Origin: Gammaproteobacteria bacterium 45_16_T64
Lineage (GTDB): Bacteria > Pseudomonadota > Gammaproteobacteria > Pseudomonadales > Ketobacteraceae
NCBI GenBank assembly: GCA_002162955.1
Contig: MABD01000046.1
Coordinates: 40,425 to 104,424, forward strand
Length of the DNA stretch: 64,000 nt
Direction of reading: 5' to 3'
The position numbers and the translations under genes are program-made. The notes beneath the pieces were generated by a model that was not told the origin of the DNA, ran no database searches, and saw nothing but the letters and a program-made list of their open reading frames with translations. Below are positions 38,468 through 47,314 of the stretch, in pieces; positions within the stretch are counted from its first letter, which is position 1, and every line of letters starts with the position of its first letter.

Positions 38468-40273
38468 ATGAGAAATATTACAATGCATTCTACATCTGAC
38501 GAGAAGAACAATACCTCCATGTCTAGACGAAAATTCCTAGGAGGCACCCTCGCCACTGCTGCTGCAGGTACAGTATTACCAGGCTGTAAAGTCGTCGCAG
38601 GCTCAGGCAGCAATACCATTCCCGAACCACCTCAGTTTCCAGAGAATATTGAGCTATATCAAAGAACATTTACTAACTGGGCACGGGAAGTCAAAATATC
38701 AGGTGTTTGGTTTTGCTCCCCGATGACAGCTGATGAGGTATTACAGGTCGCTAATTGGGCAAAAGATCATGACTACCGACTTCGTCCTATGGGGAGTGGC
38801 CATGGATTCGCACCAACGTTATTGCCTCGCGGTCACAGCGGTGAAAAAGTTATCCTCATTAATACCCATGATTACATGAATAGCATCACCGTCAATACCG
38901 GCACCGCTACATCAGTTGTTCATTGTGATGCAGGGGCCTATATTGAAGACATCTGTGCTGAGCTAGAATTATTTGAGCTTGGCTTGTATCACACCACCGC
39001 ACCCGGTGGAGTGTCCATTGCTGGAGCCCTCGCAATGAATGCTCATGGTGCAGCAATCCCCAAGGATGGAGAAACCTTAGCCCGGGGCCATTCCTGGGGC
39101 ACCCTTAGCAACCTAGTCTTAGAACTAACCGCCGTAGCCTGGGATGAAAGCCTAGGTCAATACACTCTAAAAACCTATGTTAGAAATGACCCCGAGATCG
39201 GCCCCCTGCTCACCTGTCTCGCCCGTGCGTTCATAACCTCAGTCACACTGCAAGCCGGCCCCAATCTCAAAATTCGCCTTAAAAGTCAGACCGACTTAAC
39301 CGCTTCAGAAGTATTGGCTTTACCCGAAAATGAAACTGAGAATTCATTCTCCAACCTGTCATATCAATACGGTACCGTAGATATCATCTACTACCCTTTT
39401 AATCCAGAAAATATAGTCTGGTTAAAGTATTGGACTGTCACACCAGAAAAACCCGCGACCAGTCGTGAAGTATTCGAACCCTATCAGCTTACCGACGGCG
39501 TCACTATGGCACCATGGCAAGCCGACATACTCAGTTCCGCGTTAAGAACATTCCCCCGTATTGTGCCCCAATTCAATAAAACCGCAGTAGATGGCTTGTT
39601 ATCACTCGTCACTAACGAAGATCCAAACACGAAGATAAATGATCTATGGGGATCAGCCTATACCACCACACTCTACGTCCAGCCGGACACACCCCGTGTG
39701 ACTGTTGCTGCCTGGGGTGTTGTTGTCTCTCGTCACAATATGCAGCGCGCGCTAGCTGAATGGTATGTATTCTTCACTGAATTGCTTAACGAATTTCAAT
39801 CCAGAGGGTTATTCCCCTACTCCGGCCCAGTAGAACTACGGGCTCACGGACTCGATAATTCCGACGATGTACTGACTGATGGTGCAATTGAACCGACATT
39901 ATCGGGAGCACGCCCTCACCCGGATCACCCCGACAAAGATACCATTATATGGTTTGCGATTAATAATAATGTGGACCAACCTGCCGCCACGGAATTCAAC
40001 ACGCGATTAGAGCAATGGTTCTACAGTAATTATGCAAGTTATGGTTTAGTAAGACCTGAATGGACCAAGGGTTACGCTTATACTGCTGATGGTGAGTTTG
40101 GTGGTGCCTGGACAAACAATGAGATGTTAACAGAGACTTACCCTCAAACCTGGGGTAATGGATACCCCGCAGACAACAACTGGTCCAGTGCCACCGCGCA
40201 ATTTTGGGCAATGGATCCACACGGAATATTCAGTAATAAACACCTCGATAAACTCTTCCCTCCAAATGACTAA
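38468..40273 (+). CDS. Tat-exported FAD oxidase, cholesterol-oxidase (VAO/BCO2) type
   Basis: A 601-residue protein with a Tat signal (SRRKFLGG at 19-26) followed by TVLPGC, which could also be a lipobox. The FAD-binding half is of the vanillyl-alcohol-oxidase (FAD_binding_4) kind: RPMGSGHGF near 110, where the His is a candidate for covalent FAD attachment, and TAPGGVSIAGALAMNAHG. The C-terminal half resembles the substrate-binding domain of the covalent-FAD cholesterol oxidases (Brevibacterium BCO2 type). Such enzymes oxidise and isomerise a 3-beta-hydroxysterol; other alcohol substrates are possible. It lies 26 bp after the hydrolase. Family assignment is by eye. Confidence 0.72.
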   Translation: MRNITMHSTSDEKNNTSMSRRKFLGGTLATAAAGTVLPGCKVVAGSGSNTIPEPPQFPENIELYQRTFTNWAREVKISGVWFCSPMTADEVLQVANWAKDHDYRLRPMGSGHGFAPTLLPRGHSGEKVILINTHDYMNSITVNTGTATSVVHCDAGAYIEDICAELELFELGLYHTTAPGGVSIAGALAMNAHGAAIPKDGETLARGHSWGTLSNLVLELTAVAWDESLGQYTLKTYVRNDPEIGPLLTCLARAFITSVTLQAGPNLKIRLKSQTDLTASEVLALPENETENSFSNLSYQYGTVDIIYYPFNPENIVWLKYWTVTPEKPATSREVFEPYQLTDGVTMAPWQADILSSALRTFPRIVPQFNKTAVDGLLSLVTNEDPNTKINDLWGSAYTTTLYVQPDTPRVTVAAWGVVVSRHNMQRALAEWYVFFTELLNEFQSRGLFPYSGPVELRAHGLDNSDDVLTDGAIEPTLSGARPHPDHPDKDTIIWFAINNNVDQPAATEFNTRLEQWFYSNYASYGLVRPEWTKGYAYTADGEFGGAWTNNEMLTETYPQTWGNGYPADNNWSSATAQFWAMDPHGIFSNKHLDKLFPPND

Positions 40274-40330
40274 TTTTTCAGCCAGCAACATATGACGCTC
40301 AAGGCAGCAGGTTACACTCACGCTATCCTG

Positions 40331-40358
40331 TTGCCATGATTTATCCCGTCTATATAGT
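40331..40358 (+). promoter_or_regulatory. Candidate sigma-70 promoter for the TetR gene
   Basis: TTGCCA (40331-40336), a 16-bp spacer and TATAGT (40353-40358) lie 46 bp before the ATG at 40405. The position argues against the longer reading frame that would start at 40336 inside this promoter. Confidence 0.4.
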
Positions 40359-40404
40359 ATACTCAGTCCACTACAGGCCATTGTTGTTATTGGACGATAC
40401 TTAT

Positions 40405-41034
40405 ATGATGAAGAAAGACAACCCAATAGATTTAGCCATCAAGAAGCAACCGAAACAAAACCGCTCAAAAGTTACGGTGGATGCCATTATCCAAGCATCC
40501 GCTCAAATCTTAGTTAAGCAAGGGTATCACGCCCTCAATACCAATGAGGTTGCAAAGGTCGCTGGGGTTAGCATCGGATCTGTATACGAGTACTTTCCAG
40601 GAAAAGAAGCCATCGTCGCTACGTTGGCAAACGAACTATTGGATAGTAGCCTCAAACAAATGCACGATACCATCGAGACTAATAGCGAGGAAGATTTTGA
40701 AATCGCTATGCGGCATTGGCTTGATACACTCTATAATATTGTGCTGACCCACAAACACATTCTTGAGGTACTCATTTTTCAAGTTCCCTTCTGGCTTAAG
40801 ATGCCTTCAACAGAAAAATTAAAAGCCGAGCTATTTAAAGTAGCTATCGCAGGGGCTGCAAAATCACAAACACTCTATCAAATTCAAGTAAAACCCGAAA
40901 CACTCTACCTCATATCAACAATGACTGGCTCAACGCTGCTCAGTCTTGCCTTAGACCCGTCTCCACGTATTTCATCAGAGGCGGTGCTTCAGGAACTCTC
41001 AAAAAGAATAGTTGATTGGTTAATTGGCGGGTAA
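40405..41034 (+). CDS. TetR-family transcriptional regulator
   Basis: A 209-residue TetR protein. I start it at the ATG pair at 40405/40408 because a promoter occupies the upstream part of the longer frame. The DNA-binding domain includes VDAIIQASAQILVKQGYHAL and the recognition region VAKVAGVSIGSVYEYFPGKE. The C-terminal helical domain is the ligand pocket and is not assignable. It follows the hydrolase-oxidase operon on the same strand and is a candidate repressor of the paired dyads at 36293-36338. It converges with the Lcp-like gene, with 12 bp between the stops. Confidence 0.9.
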   Translation: MMKKDNPIDLAIKKQPKQNRSKVTVDAIIQASAQILVKQGYHALNTNEVAKVAGVSIGSVYEYFPGKEAIVATLANELLDSSLKQMHDTIETNSEEDFEIAMRHWLDTLYNIVLTHKHILEVLIFQVPFWLKMPSTEKLKAELFKVAIAGAAKSQTLYQIQVKPETLYLISTMTGSTLLSLALDPSPRISSEAVLQELSKRIVDWLIGG

Positions 41035-41046
41035 ACCCAACAACTA

Positions 41047-42282
41047 TTATCTAGCAAGCGTTGATACCGGGGTGAACGTAGTATCCGCCGAGGTTTTCTT
41101 TACCTGTATAGGCTGCATCTCTCTCGCGTTTCTCTCTCCAACCTCAATCAACTTCTTATTGAGTGACGGAATGGCCATGCGTAACACTTCACTCCCCACA
41201 CGCAATGGAATCTGTGCTGGCCAAAAATACTTGGCTTTCGTTTTAGGCAACCCCAGCTGATCTCCCGCAGTGTCTCCCAATATATACCGGGTATAACCAA
41301 TACGCAGTATTCGTTCCACCTTCGCAGAATATTGACTGACGACGGTATCCTCTGCGAACTGAAAAGGTGAGTCTGCCAATGAAACGCCCAACGCCCGGCT
41401 ATCGTCATCTGCCTCACACATAGTAGCGATCACTCGGTACAACGCCTTCATGGAATCACTCTCATCCCTAGGCAATATCTTCTCTTCAACCCCCATTAAG
41501 TAGCCTATATAGCGCCATAGATGAATAACGGCTTCACGCTCTTTCTTAGTAAAAATAAAACCAATAGAACGTAACCCTGTTAAAAATATTGATGAGAATT
41601 CTAAAATAGTGGCCATGCTATCCCACTGATTTAGAGGGCTACCCCACGCCATATCCCATTTTTCTGATTTCAATAACATCGCTCGAACTTGCGCGTGCAT
41701 GACCCGAACTCTGACAGCACTTTTGAAACCTTCTTGATCACGAGCCAATCCCCCATCAGTCGTGACATCCATCCAAAATTTTCCTGTTTCTACTAAACGC
41801 CGAGGCGTCATTCGATCCAACTGCCCCGTAAACACTAAAGGTTTAGCAGCAGCTCCCCCCAAATACCCCCCCATCAATGCTAGATTTCGCAATACTAGTT
41901 CTCCGGAAATCCCCACCCTTCGCGATACATTACAAGCAAGCGTTATTTTCTCGTGATCAACCCACTCTGGCACTTGATCAACTTGTTGAAATAGCGCAAC
42001 CAATGCTTGAGGTGGGTTATCAATGCTCTCGATTCCATTTTCCAACGCCTCATTTAATAATTTACGGCCCTGGGTTCCGGGAAGATCACTAAACATTTGA
42101 GCCACTGCATCCGCTAACGTATCACCCATCACCATATGCTGACGAATCTGATCCATCTGATCGGTGTTTGGATGCGGGTCAAAACCATAAAATAAATTGA
42201 ATAAGCGACGCCCTCCTTTCAAAGATTTTCGGTTGTGATCACCGATTCTCGTAAGCTTATCGATATTATTCATGGCATTCAT
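41047..42282 (-). CDS. Lcp-like haem oxygenase (latex clearing protein family, DUF2236)
   Basis: A 411-residue protein from the ATG at 42282, with AAGAAGG seven bases upstream; a TTG 18 bp further up is less likely. Sequence through the middle is of latex-clearing-protein type: RNLALMGGYLGGAAAKPL, then R162-x3-T166 in RRLVETGKFW and His196 in VRVMHAQVR. The spacing matches Arg164/Thr168/His198 of Streptomyces K30 Lcp, where the His binds haem b. Lcp enzymes cleave double bonds of cis-1,4-polyisoprene to aldehyde/ketone fragments. Unlike secreted Lcp, no Tat or Sec signal is present, so a soluble or membrane-associated intracellular substrate is more likely than bulk rubber. The position of Lcp Lys167 is Glu165 here. 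It follows another DUF2236 gene after a 64-bp gap. Confidence 0.82.
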   Translation of the reverse strand: MNAMNNIDKLTRIGDHNRKSLKGGRRLFNLFYGFDPHPNTDQMDQIRQHMVMGDTLADAVAQMFSDLPGTQGRKLLNEALENGIESIDNPPQALVALFQQVDQVPEWVDHEKITLACNVSRRVGISGELVLRNLALMGGYLGGAAAKPLVFTGQLDRMTPRRLVETGKFWMDVTTDGGLARDQEGFKSAVRVRVMHAQVRAMLLKSEKWDMAWGSPLNQWDSMATILEFSSIFLTGLRSIGFIFTKKEREAVIHLWRYIGYLMGVEEKILPRDESDSMKALYRVIATMCEADDDSRALGVSLADSPFQFAEDTVVSQYSAKVERILRIGYTRYILGDTAGDQLGLPKTKAKYFWPAQIPLRVGSEVLRMAIPSLNKKLIEVGERNAREMQPIQVKKTSADTTFTPVSTLAR

Positions 42283-42346
42283 AATGTACCCTTCTTGCAA
42301 ATATAACGGTTAGCGAAAGCAATTCAGATGTGTACGCATAAAATAA

Positions 42347-43267
42347 TTAGTTTAGAGGCATCCCTTTTTTCAGACGACGCCTAAAGTCCCATAAGAATAG
42401 ATTACCCGGCAGCTGTCGTATTACTCGCGGGAGATTATTATTTAACGCACCGATAATTTTTATGTGGCGGTTAAAGGACTTTTTCTCTTTATCACCCCAG
42501 GGCAACCTCATTTGTTCTCTTACATGGGGATGCAAGAAACCTGTGGTCATTAACGTTGCGAAGTTACCCAACAGAGCATTTAACGTCGAACCCAAGAAGC
42601 TTACATTGACCAGCTGGCCTAACCAAATCCGAACATCATCCGGTAACTCTAGTTTCTCAAGGTTTGAGTTCCAATAGCACCAAAAGTCTTCGATAGTATC
42701 CGGCCACATATCTTCTTTAACTTGCAGGGTTGTGCCCAACGGCTTAGCTAACTGGTAAAACGTTTCCTGATCCTCTGGCGACATTGGACCACGAAACTTC
42801 TCGTAAACGTCAAAATATCCCCAAAACAAACAAGCCGCCACCCACAATTGTAAATCTGGATCAAGCGCTCTGTATTTCATTGGCGACTTTTCAGTTGATA
42901 CCACTTGAGCATGGACCTTATTAATTGCTCGACGATAAGCGAGCTTTTCTTCGGTTGTCCCGTGCATCGCAACAGAAAGATACGTTAGTGTCGTTCTCGC
43001 CCTCTTAAAAGGATGGTGAATAACGGAACCAGATTGCACAGGACTTTCCATTACACCATGGCCAACGCCAGGATAAGTCAGTTGCATAATCGTATTGGCA
43101 ATGCCACTCAAAAGCCCAATACTATCAATACAACCAGGAACGGTTTGATCTAAATCCTTAGCGGATAAGTACTCCCATTGGGTCGTATGTGAATGACTGG
43201 ATTGATGCTGAATACTTGATTGCATAATTGCTTGCGAATCAACGGCTTTTTCTACTCTTGAATTCAT
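42347..43267 (-). CDS. MpaB/DUF2236-family oxygenase
   Basis: A 306-residue protein of the MpaB/rubber oxygenase catalytic-domain family (DUF2236). Visible family motifs: MQLTYPGVGHGVMES, HHPFKRARTTLTYLSV, NKVHAQVV (candidate haem-ligand His) and LDPDLQLWVAACLFWGY. I use the ATG at 43267; a GTG at 43297 lies within a likely -10 element. MpaB cleaves a prenyl double bond in mycophenolic acid synthesis; the substrate here is unknown. It lies between a TetR gene upstream and the Lcp-like gene downstream, so the TetR is a plausible local regulator. No signal peptide. Confidence 0.85.
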   Translation of the reverse strand: MNSRVEKAVDSQAIMQSSIQHQSSHSHTTQWEYLSAKDLDQTVPGCIDSIGLLSGIANTIMQLTYPGVGHGVMESPVQSGSVIHHPFKRARTTLTYLSVAMHGTTEEKLAYRRAINKVHAQVVSTEKSPMKYRALDPDLQLWVAACLFWGYFDVYEKFRGPMSPEDQETFYQLAKPLGTTLQVKEDMWPDTIEDFWCYWNSNLEKLELPDDVRIWLGQLVNVSFLGSTLNALLGNFATLMTTGFLHPHVREQMRLPWGDKEKKSFNRHIKIIGALNNNLPRVIRQLPGNLFLWDFRRRLKKGMPLN

Positions 43268-43294
43268 AGTGTCACACGCTACGGCTAGTAATAA

Positions 43295-43310
43295 CACTAT
43301 AGTAAACTAT
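43295..43310 (-). promoter_or_regulatory. Candidate operator and -10 element before the DUF2236 gene
   Basis: The sequence ACTATAGTAAACTATG contains ATAGT-AA-ACTAT as an inverted repeat and a minus-strand -10-like TATAGT. It lies about 30 bp upstream of the ATG at 43267 and downstream of the TetR gene at 43482. The rest of the 214-bp gap shows no clear -35. Confidence 0.3.
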
Positions 43311-43481
43311 GCATTTACTGGGTAAAACTCGGATATATTTTGGTCTTAGCAACCCACGCCAACCCAAACATATCTCATTGTTTTTATTGAACTTTATAGA
43401 TACATAAACCGGAAAAACAGCAGTGATAAAAACACCATTAAAGGAGTAGCTGCTCAGTTTTTAATAGGGGCAAATATAGCA

Positions 43482-44126
43482 CTAACGCATGCGTAGCTCA
43501 GCCATTATTCCCATAACGGTAAGTACAGCCCCTTCAATCATATCTTTTTTCCGCGTTGCGTACCCCTCCATCATCCATTGCGTAGCAAGAGTCGACACTG
43601 CGCCGTTAATGGCAAGTGCGACCGTTTCTAACACTTCCTCCCTTAGTGTAATATCTGGATTGTCTATTCGGATAAATTGCGCCGCAAGTTTTGCTAGCTG
43701 ACGTATACTCTCATGATGAGATTTTCGGATCTCTTCACTTCCCGTCAAGCTCTCCAATAATAGCACTCTAACTAGGCGATCATTTTTCATAATCTTAAAG
43801 TATAAACTCAGCGCGGCATGGGTTCGCTCCCCGATATCCTCTGGAAACGTTGGTAACTTATTAACAAAGAGTTCATAAATAGTCGTATTATTCTTATGAT
43901 ATACAGCACTAAAAAGGTCTTCTACATTCTGAAACGATTCATAAAAATAACGCTCCGTAAGACCGGCCTCATTGCAAAGCAGCTTTACTTTGGCACCACG
44001 AAGCCCCACGGTACCAAATACCTCCAACCCCGCATCTAAGAAACGATCCTTTCGCTCTATTACTCTTTCTGAGACTTTTTTACTGACATATTTTCGAGGC
44101 GTTGTTTTTGGGGTCACGGTGCTCAT
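43482..44126 (-). CDS. TetR-family transcriptional regulator
   Basis: A 214-residue TetR-type regulator. The helix-turn-helix is VKLLCNEAGLTERYFYESFQ, followed by the family's NVEDLF. It starts at the ATG at 44126 with only a weak SD. It precedes two DUF2236 oxygenase genes on the same strand and sits after the terminator of the long upstream operon, so it forms its own transcription unit. The inducer is unknown; a product or substrate of the oxygenases is a natural guess. Confidence 0.9.
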   Translation of the reverse strand: MSTVTPKTTPRKYVSKKVSERVIERKDRFLDAGLEVFGTVGLRGAKVKLLCNEAGLTERYFYESFQNVEDLFSAVYHKNNTTIYELFVNKLPTFPEDIGERTHAALSLYFKIMKNDRLVRVLLLESLTGSEEIRKSHHESIRQLAKLAAQFIRIDNPDITLREEVLETVALAINGAVSTLATQWMMEGYATRKKDMIEGAVLTVMGIMAELRMR

Positions 44127-44272
44127 ACTTATTGGCCAAACGGTAGATAGCCAGATGGTACCGCAAAACGTCCATTAATCCAAAGATATAGACAAGCTAG
44201 AAAAGTTGTCACTATGTACCGCGTAGTAGCGCGTATTTGCTGCTATTTGTAATGGAATCGACGCGTAACCTT

Positions 44273-44295
44273 AAAAAAAGGGCAAAAAATGCCCT
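44273..44295 (-). terminator. Intrinsic terminator of the 14-kb oxygenase operon
   Basis: On the minus strand, AGGGCA-TTTTT-TGCCCT (44295-44279) is followed directly by a run of T to 44273. This is a clear rho-independent terminator about 42 bp past the SDR stop codon. Confidence 0.8.
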
Positions 44296-44336
44296 AATAT
44301 CGGCATAAAAAACAAATCACTGTAATGATTGTTACA

Positions 44337-45122
44337 TTACAATGAGCTAACCAGGTGCCCTCCATCAACAGGAATGCACGCGCCATTAATGAAACTACCC
44401 GCATCGCTGGCAAGCAATAACATTGGCCACGACAGTTCCTCATAACGTCCAAGACGCTTCGCGGGGGTATTACTGATAAATGCTCTCCCTTTTTCGCTAT
44501 CAAAGAAATCCGCATTCAACTCTGTTTTAAAGTAACCGGGACATAGGGCGTTAACACGTATTCCTTTATGCCCAAGCTCAAGGGCAGCAGCCTTGGTGAG
44601 TTGAGCTAAACCCGCCTTGGAAACGGCATAAGCGCTTTCTCCTATGGCAACTCGCATACCCAAGATAGAGGAGATATTAATAATACTGCCCTTTAGTTTG
44701 AGGGCAAGTAACCTATTGGCAACGGCTTTCGCCACACGCCATGCTCCCTTGAGATTAGTGTCCAATACGAAGTCCCAACTTTCCTCCGTCGTATTGACGA
44801 AACGCGCGGAATCCGAGACTCCCGCATTATTAACCAATACCGTAATAGGACCATAGATATTCTCAGTATTCTCGATGACCTGGGAAATACTATCTTCTTT
44901 TTCGGAGTCATGCTGAGTAACATCAAGCTTAAGCGCCGTTGCACTACCGCCATTGGATTCAATTTCTTGTACCAAGGAATGTAGATTGTCTATACGGCGA
45001 GAAGCAACAACTACATTAGCGCCTGCCCCAGCAAGAACTTTGGCAAAATGTGCCCCTAGACCACTTGATGCACCAGTAACCAGTGCAACCTCACCTGCCA
45101 GTGATATTGAGTTATCAAACAT
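44337..45122 (-). CDS. Short-chain dehydrogenase/reductase (classical SDR)
   Basis: A 261-residue classical SDR: cofactor motif TGASSGLG (15-22), NNAG, catalytic Ser in INISSILGM and Tyr-x3-Lys in SAYAVSKAG, and a C-terminal INGACIPVDGG typical of FabG-like enzymes. The residue after the second strand is basic (SRR), which favours NADPH. It starts at the ATG at 45122 with AAGG nine bases upstream. It is the last gene of the operon that begins at 58153 and is followed by a strong terminator. It likely interconverts an alcohol and a ketone in the same pathway as the MpaB-like enzymes; the substrate is unknown. Confidence 0.9.
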   Translation of the reverse strand: MFDNSISLAGEVALVTGASSGLGAHFAKVLAGAGANVVVASRRIDNLHSLVQEIESNGGSATALKLDVTQHDSEKEDSISQVIENTENIYGPITVLVNNAGVSDSARFVNTTEESWDFVLDTNLKGAWRVAKAVANRLLALKLKGSIINISSILGMRVAIGESAYAVSKAGLAQLTKAAALELGHKGIRVNALCPGYFKTELNADFFDSEKGRAFISNTPAKRLGRYEELSWPMLLLASDAGSFINGACIPVDGGHLVSSL

Positions 45123-45188
45123 AAGTAACGACCTTGATTGTGTAAATGACCCACCAAATGGGCTTGTGTCTTCACTCGAAATGAGAAT

Positions 45189-46160
45189 TCACTTTTGTTG
45201 CCGACTCAGTGCAACAAGCTCTTCTTTTCCAAATAGAGTTTTTGTGATTTTTCTCGTCATGCGCGTAGAATGTTTGCCGGATACCCTTCTTGTGGCCTCC
45301 ACATAGGATGGCCCAAATCGAATGACTGGAGGTAATATTATTTGCGCACTTCTCACCATACCGATTCCCGCCTTCAATACCGTTGGATTAGGCTTTTCTA
45401 AAGCAAAATCAGACCGTAGACGATCAGACAAGGTTTCGGCAGTAATCATCTTCAACCAGGCCATTGCAGGCGACAATATAGGATGCAAGGGGTCAAACAG
45501 AAATTTTGCAAGATCCCTTGTTTCAGCATTCACGAAAAGCTGATCTGAATCCCACATCATACGATTGTATTCTACAAAGTCTTGCCAAGTCGGGGGGATT
45601 ACGCCCTCCGGAATACCAAACATAAACGCAAATAGCTTTGTCTCTTCATAAAACTTTTCTTTTTCATAGGACGAAAGGGGTCCATAAAATAACTCATGCA
45701 TCACAACAGAGGTATCCCAAAGAGTCGCGTGCACCCACAGCATCGCATGCGCTTCATTGGCTTGATAACGGCTTCCCTTCGCAAACATACCCGAATCAGT
45801 TTTGACAACTCCCTCAACATTATCATGCACTGCCCGTACAATCCTTGCTTGCCTAACCGCTTGCTGAACATTGCCATATACAATCGAAATCACAGCGGTA
45901 AATGTACGAACAGCCCGCCCTAGAGGATCGTGTCGCGTAGCTGAATGCTCTGCAATACCTTGCGTTACCCAAGGGTGCGCTATCTGTAACAATAACGCAC
46001 GCCCAGAGCCGTGAGCACCAATGAGTGCATGACGCGCCAAACGCCACATCATAGAGCTTGGCCCAAACAGTCCATGCTCTGAATTCGTCACCTTAGCAAG
46101 TGCCCTATTTAGGCCTTCTTCGAAATCGTCTTTAGTAACTACTTCTGATGTGATGGTCAT
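45189..46160 (-). CDS. MpaB/DUF2236-family oxygenase
   Basis: A 323-residue DUF2236 protein. Motifs: ALLLQIAHPWVTQGIAEHS, RHDPLGRAVRTF, RAVHDNVEG (candidate haem-ligand His), YQANEAHAMLWVHATL and KLFAFMFGIPEGVIPPTW. It is closest in the window to the oxygenase half of the LolB-MpaB fusion (shared HPW-EHS-DP-RA-RTF and ETKLFA-MFGIPE blocks), so the two look like paralogues. No signal peptide, therefore cytoplasmic, in contrast to the fusion. It lies 66 bp before the SDR in the operon. Confidence 0.88.
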   Translation of the reverse strand: MTITSEVVTKDDFEEGLNRALAKVTNSEHGLFGPSSMMWRLARHALIGAHGSGRALLLQIAHPWVTQGIAEHSATRHDPLGRAVRTFTAVISIVYGNVQQAVRQARIVRAVHDNVEGVVKTDSGMFAKGSRYQANEAHAMLWVHATLWDTSVVMHELFYGPLSSYEKEKFYEETKLFAFMFGIPEGVIPPTWQDFVEYNRMMWDSDQLFVNAETRDLAKFLFDPLHPILSPAMAWLKMITAETLSDRLRSDFALEKPNPTVLKAGIGMVRSAQIILPPVIRFGPSYVEATRRVSGKHSTRMTRKITKTLFGKEELVALSRQQK

Positions 46161-46265
46161 TCGTCACTACCTACCTAAGTAAGAATCATGGATAAAAATC
46201 TATTCCTTCGAATATATCTTAACAACACGCTCTGTCAATCTTAACCACGTAGTGAGCACTCTATC

Positions 46266-47243
46266 TTATGCGACAACGCTCGCTAGCTGACGCGTTATAA
46301 TCTCTTCCGCCTCAGCAATAATTCTGACAAGTAACGTTTTGCAGTCAGGAATATCATCGATTAAGCCGGCAATCATTCCTGCAGTCCACACACCGTGTTC
46401 CAAGTCTCCCTTTTCAAGAACCTCTCTACCCTTTACGCCTGCTACATGATCCGCAAGATCAGAAAAATCAGTTTCTCCTGGTAGCGATTCAATATCGACT
46501 ACTTTTTTGGCCACTGAATTATTATAAATACGCGCTGTATTATTTAGCGTACGGAAAATCAGTGCAGTATCCATTTCTGACGCCTCAACCAATCGATCTT
46601 TGACGTTCTGATGAACCGGCGCTTCCTTCGTTGCCAAAAATCGCGTCCCCATATTGATGCCATCAGCACCCAGTGCAATAGCCGCAGCCAAACCAGACCC
46701 GGTACCAAAACCCCCGGACGCCAACATAGGGATATTCACCGCCTTTCTCGCCGCGGGTATCAATATTAGCCCTGGAATATCATCTTCACCAGGGTGGCCA
46801 GCACACTCGAAACCATCAATACTAATGGCATCCACTCCGACTTGTTCAGCCTTAATCGCATGCCTTACTGACGTACACTTATGTATGATTGTTATGTCGG
46901 AGCTCTTGAACATAGGCATGAATTTTTCGGGGTTTCTACCCGCTGTCTCTATCACTTTTATTCCTGCACTAATGGCAGCTTGTGCATACTCATCGTAAGG
47001 AACAGGTTTGATAGTAGGCAGAATCGTTAGATTAATACCGAATGGCTTATCCGTCATTTCCCTACATCGATTAATCTCCTTGTAGAGATCTTCTGGCGTT
47101 GGCTGCGTCAACGCGGTTAACAATCCTAAGCCTCCTGCATTGGATACCGCTGATGCCAACTCGGCACGACCAACCCACTGCATTCCTCCCTGTACGATAG
47201 GATGTTCAATATTGAGCAGTTCAGTTATTGGAGTCTTTAACAT
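46266..47243 (-). CDS. NADH:quinone reductase, PA1024 type (nitronate monooxygenase family)
   Basis: A 325-residue FMN TIM-barrel protein. The blocks IVQGGMQWVGRAELASAVSN, PFGINLTILPT, FECAGHPGEDDIPGL and MGTRFLATKEAP are those of Pseudomonas PA1024, which is assigned as an NADH:quinone reductase rather than a true nitronate monooxygenase. These proteins were often annotated as 2-nitropropane dioxygenase. In this operon it could recycle quinones or detoxify a product of lipid oxidation (inference). It is 71 bp after the secreted-protein gene and 105 bp before a DUF2236 gene, the largest gap within the operon. Confidence 0.88.
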   Translation of the reverse strand: MLKTPITELLNIEHPIVQGGMQWVGRAELASAVSNAGGLGLLTALTQPTPEDLYKEINRCREMTDKPFGINLTILPTIKPVPYDEYAQAAISAGIKVIETAGRNPEKFMPMFKSSDITIIHKCTSVRHAIKAEQVGVDAISIDGFECAGHPGEDDIPGLILIPAARKAVNIPMLASGGFGTGSGLAAAIALGADGINMGTRFLATKEAPVHQNVKDRLVEASEMDTALIFRTLNNTARIYNNSVAKKVVDIESLPGETDFSDLADHVAGVKGREVLEKGDLEHGVWTAGMIAGLIDDIPDCKTLLVRIIAEAEEIITRQLASVVA

Positions 47244-47314
47244 ACGTCTATTTCCTACATCTATTTTTCTTTATTGATTATTTCTGAGTTAATTGTTTCT
47301 ACTCTTATATATCT

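Noticed and set aside
44127..44272. GACAA...TTGTC repeat (44193-44212) as another copy of the 36293 operator
   Set aside because: The arms are 10 bp apart instead of 6 and the outer bases differ, so it does not fit the TGACAA-N6-TTGTCA pattern.
46266..47243. True nitronate monooxygenase
   Set aside because: The QGGMQWVG and CAGHPGEDD blocks match PA1024, which is a quinone reductase in this family.
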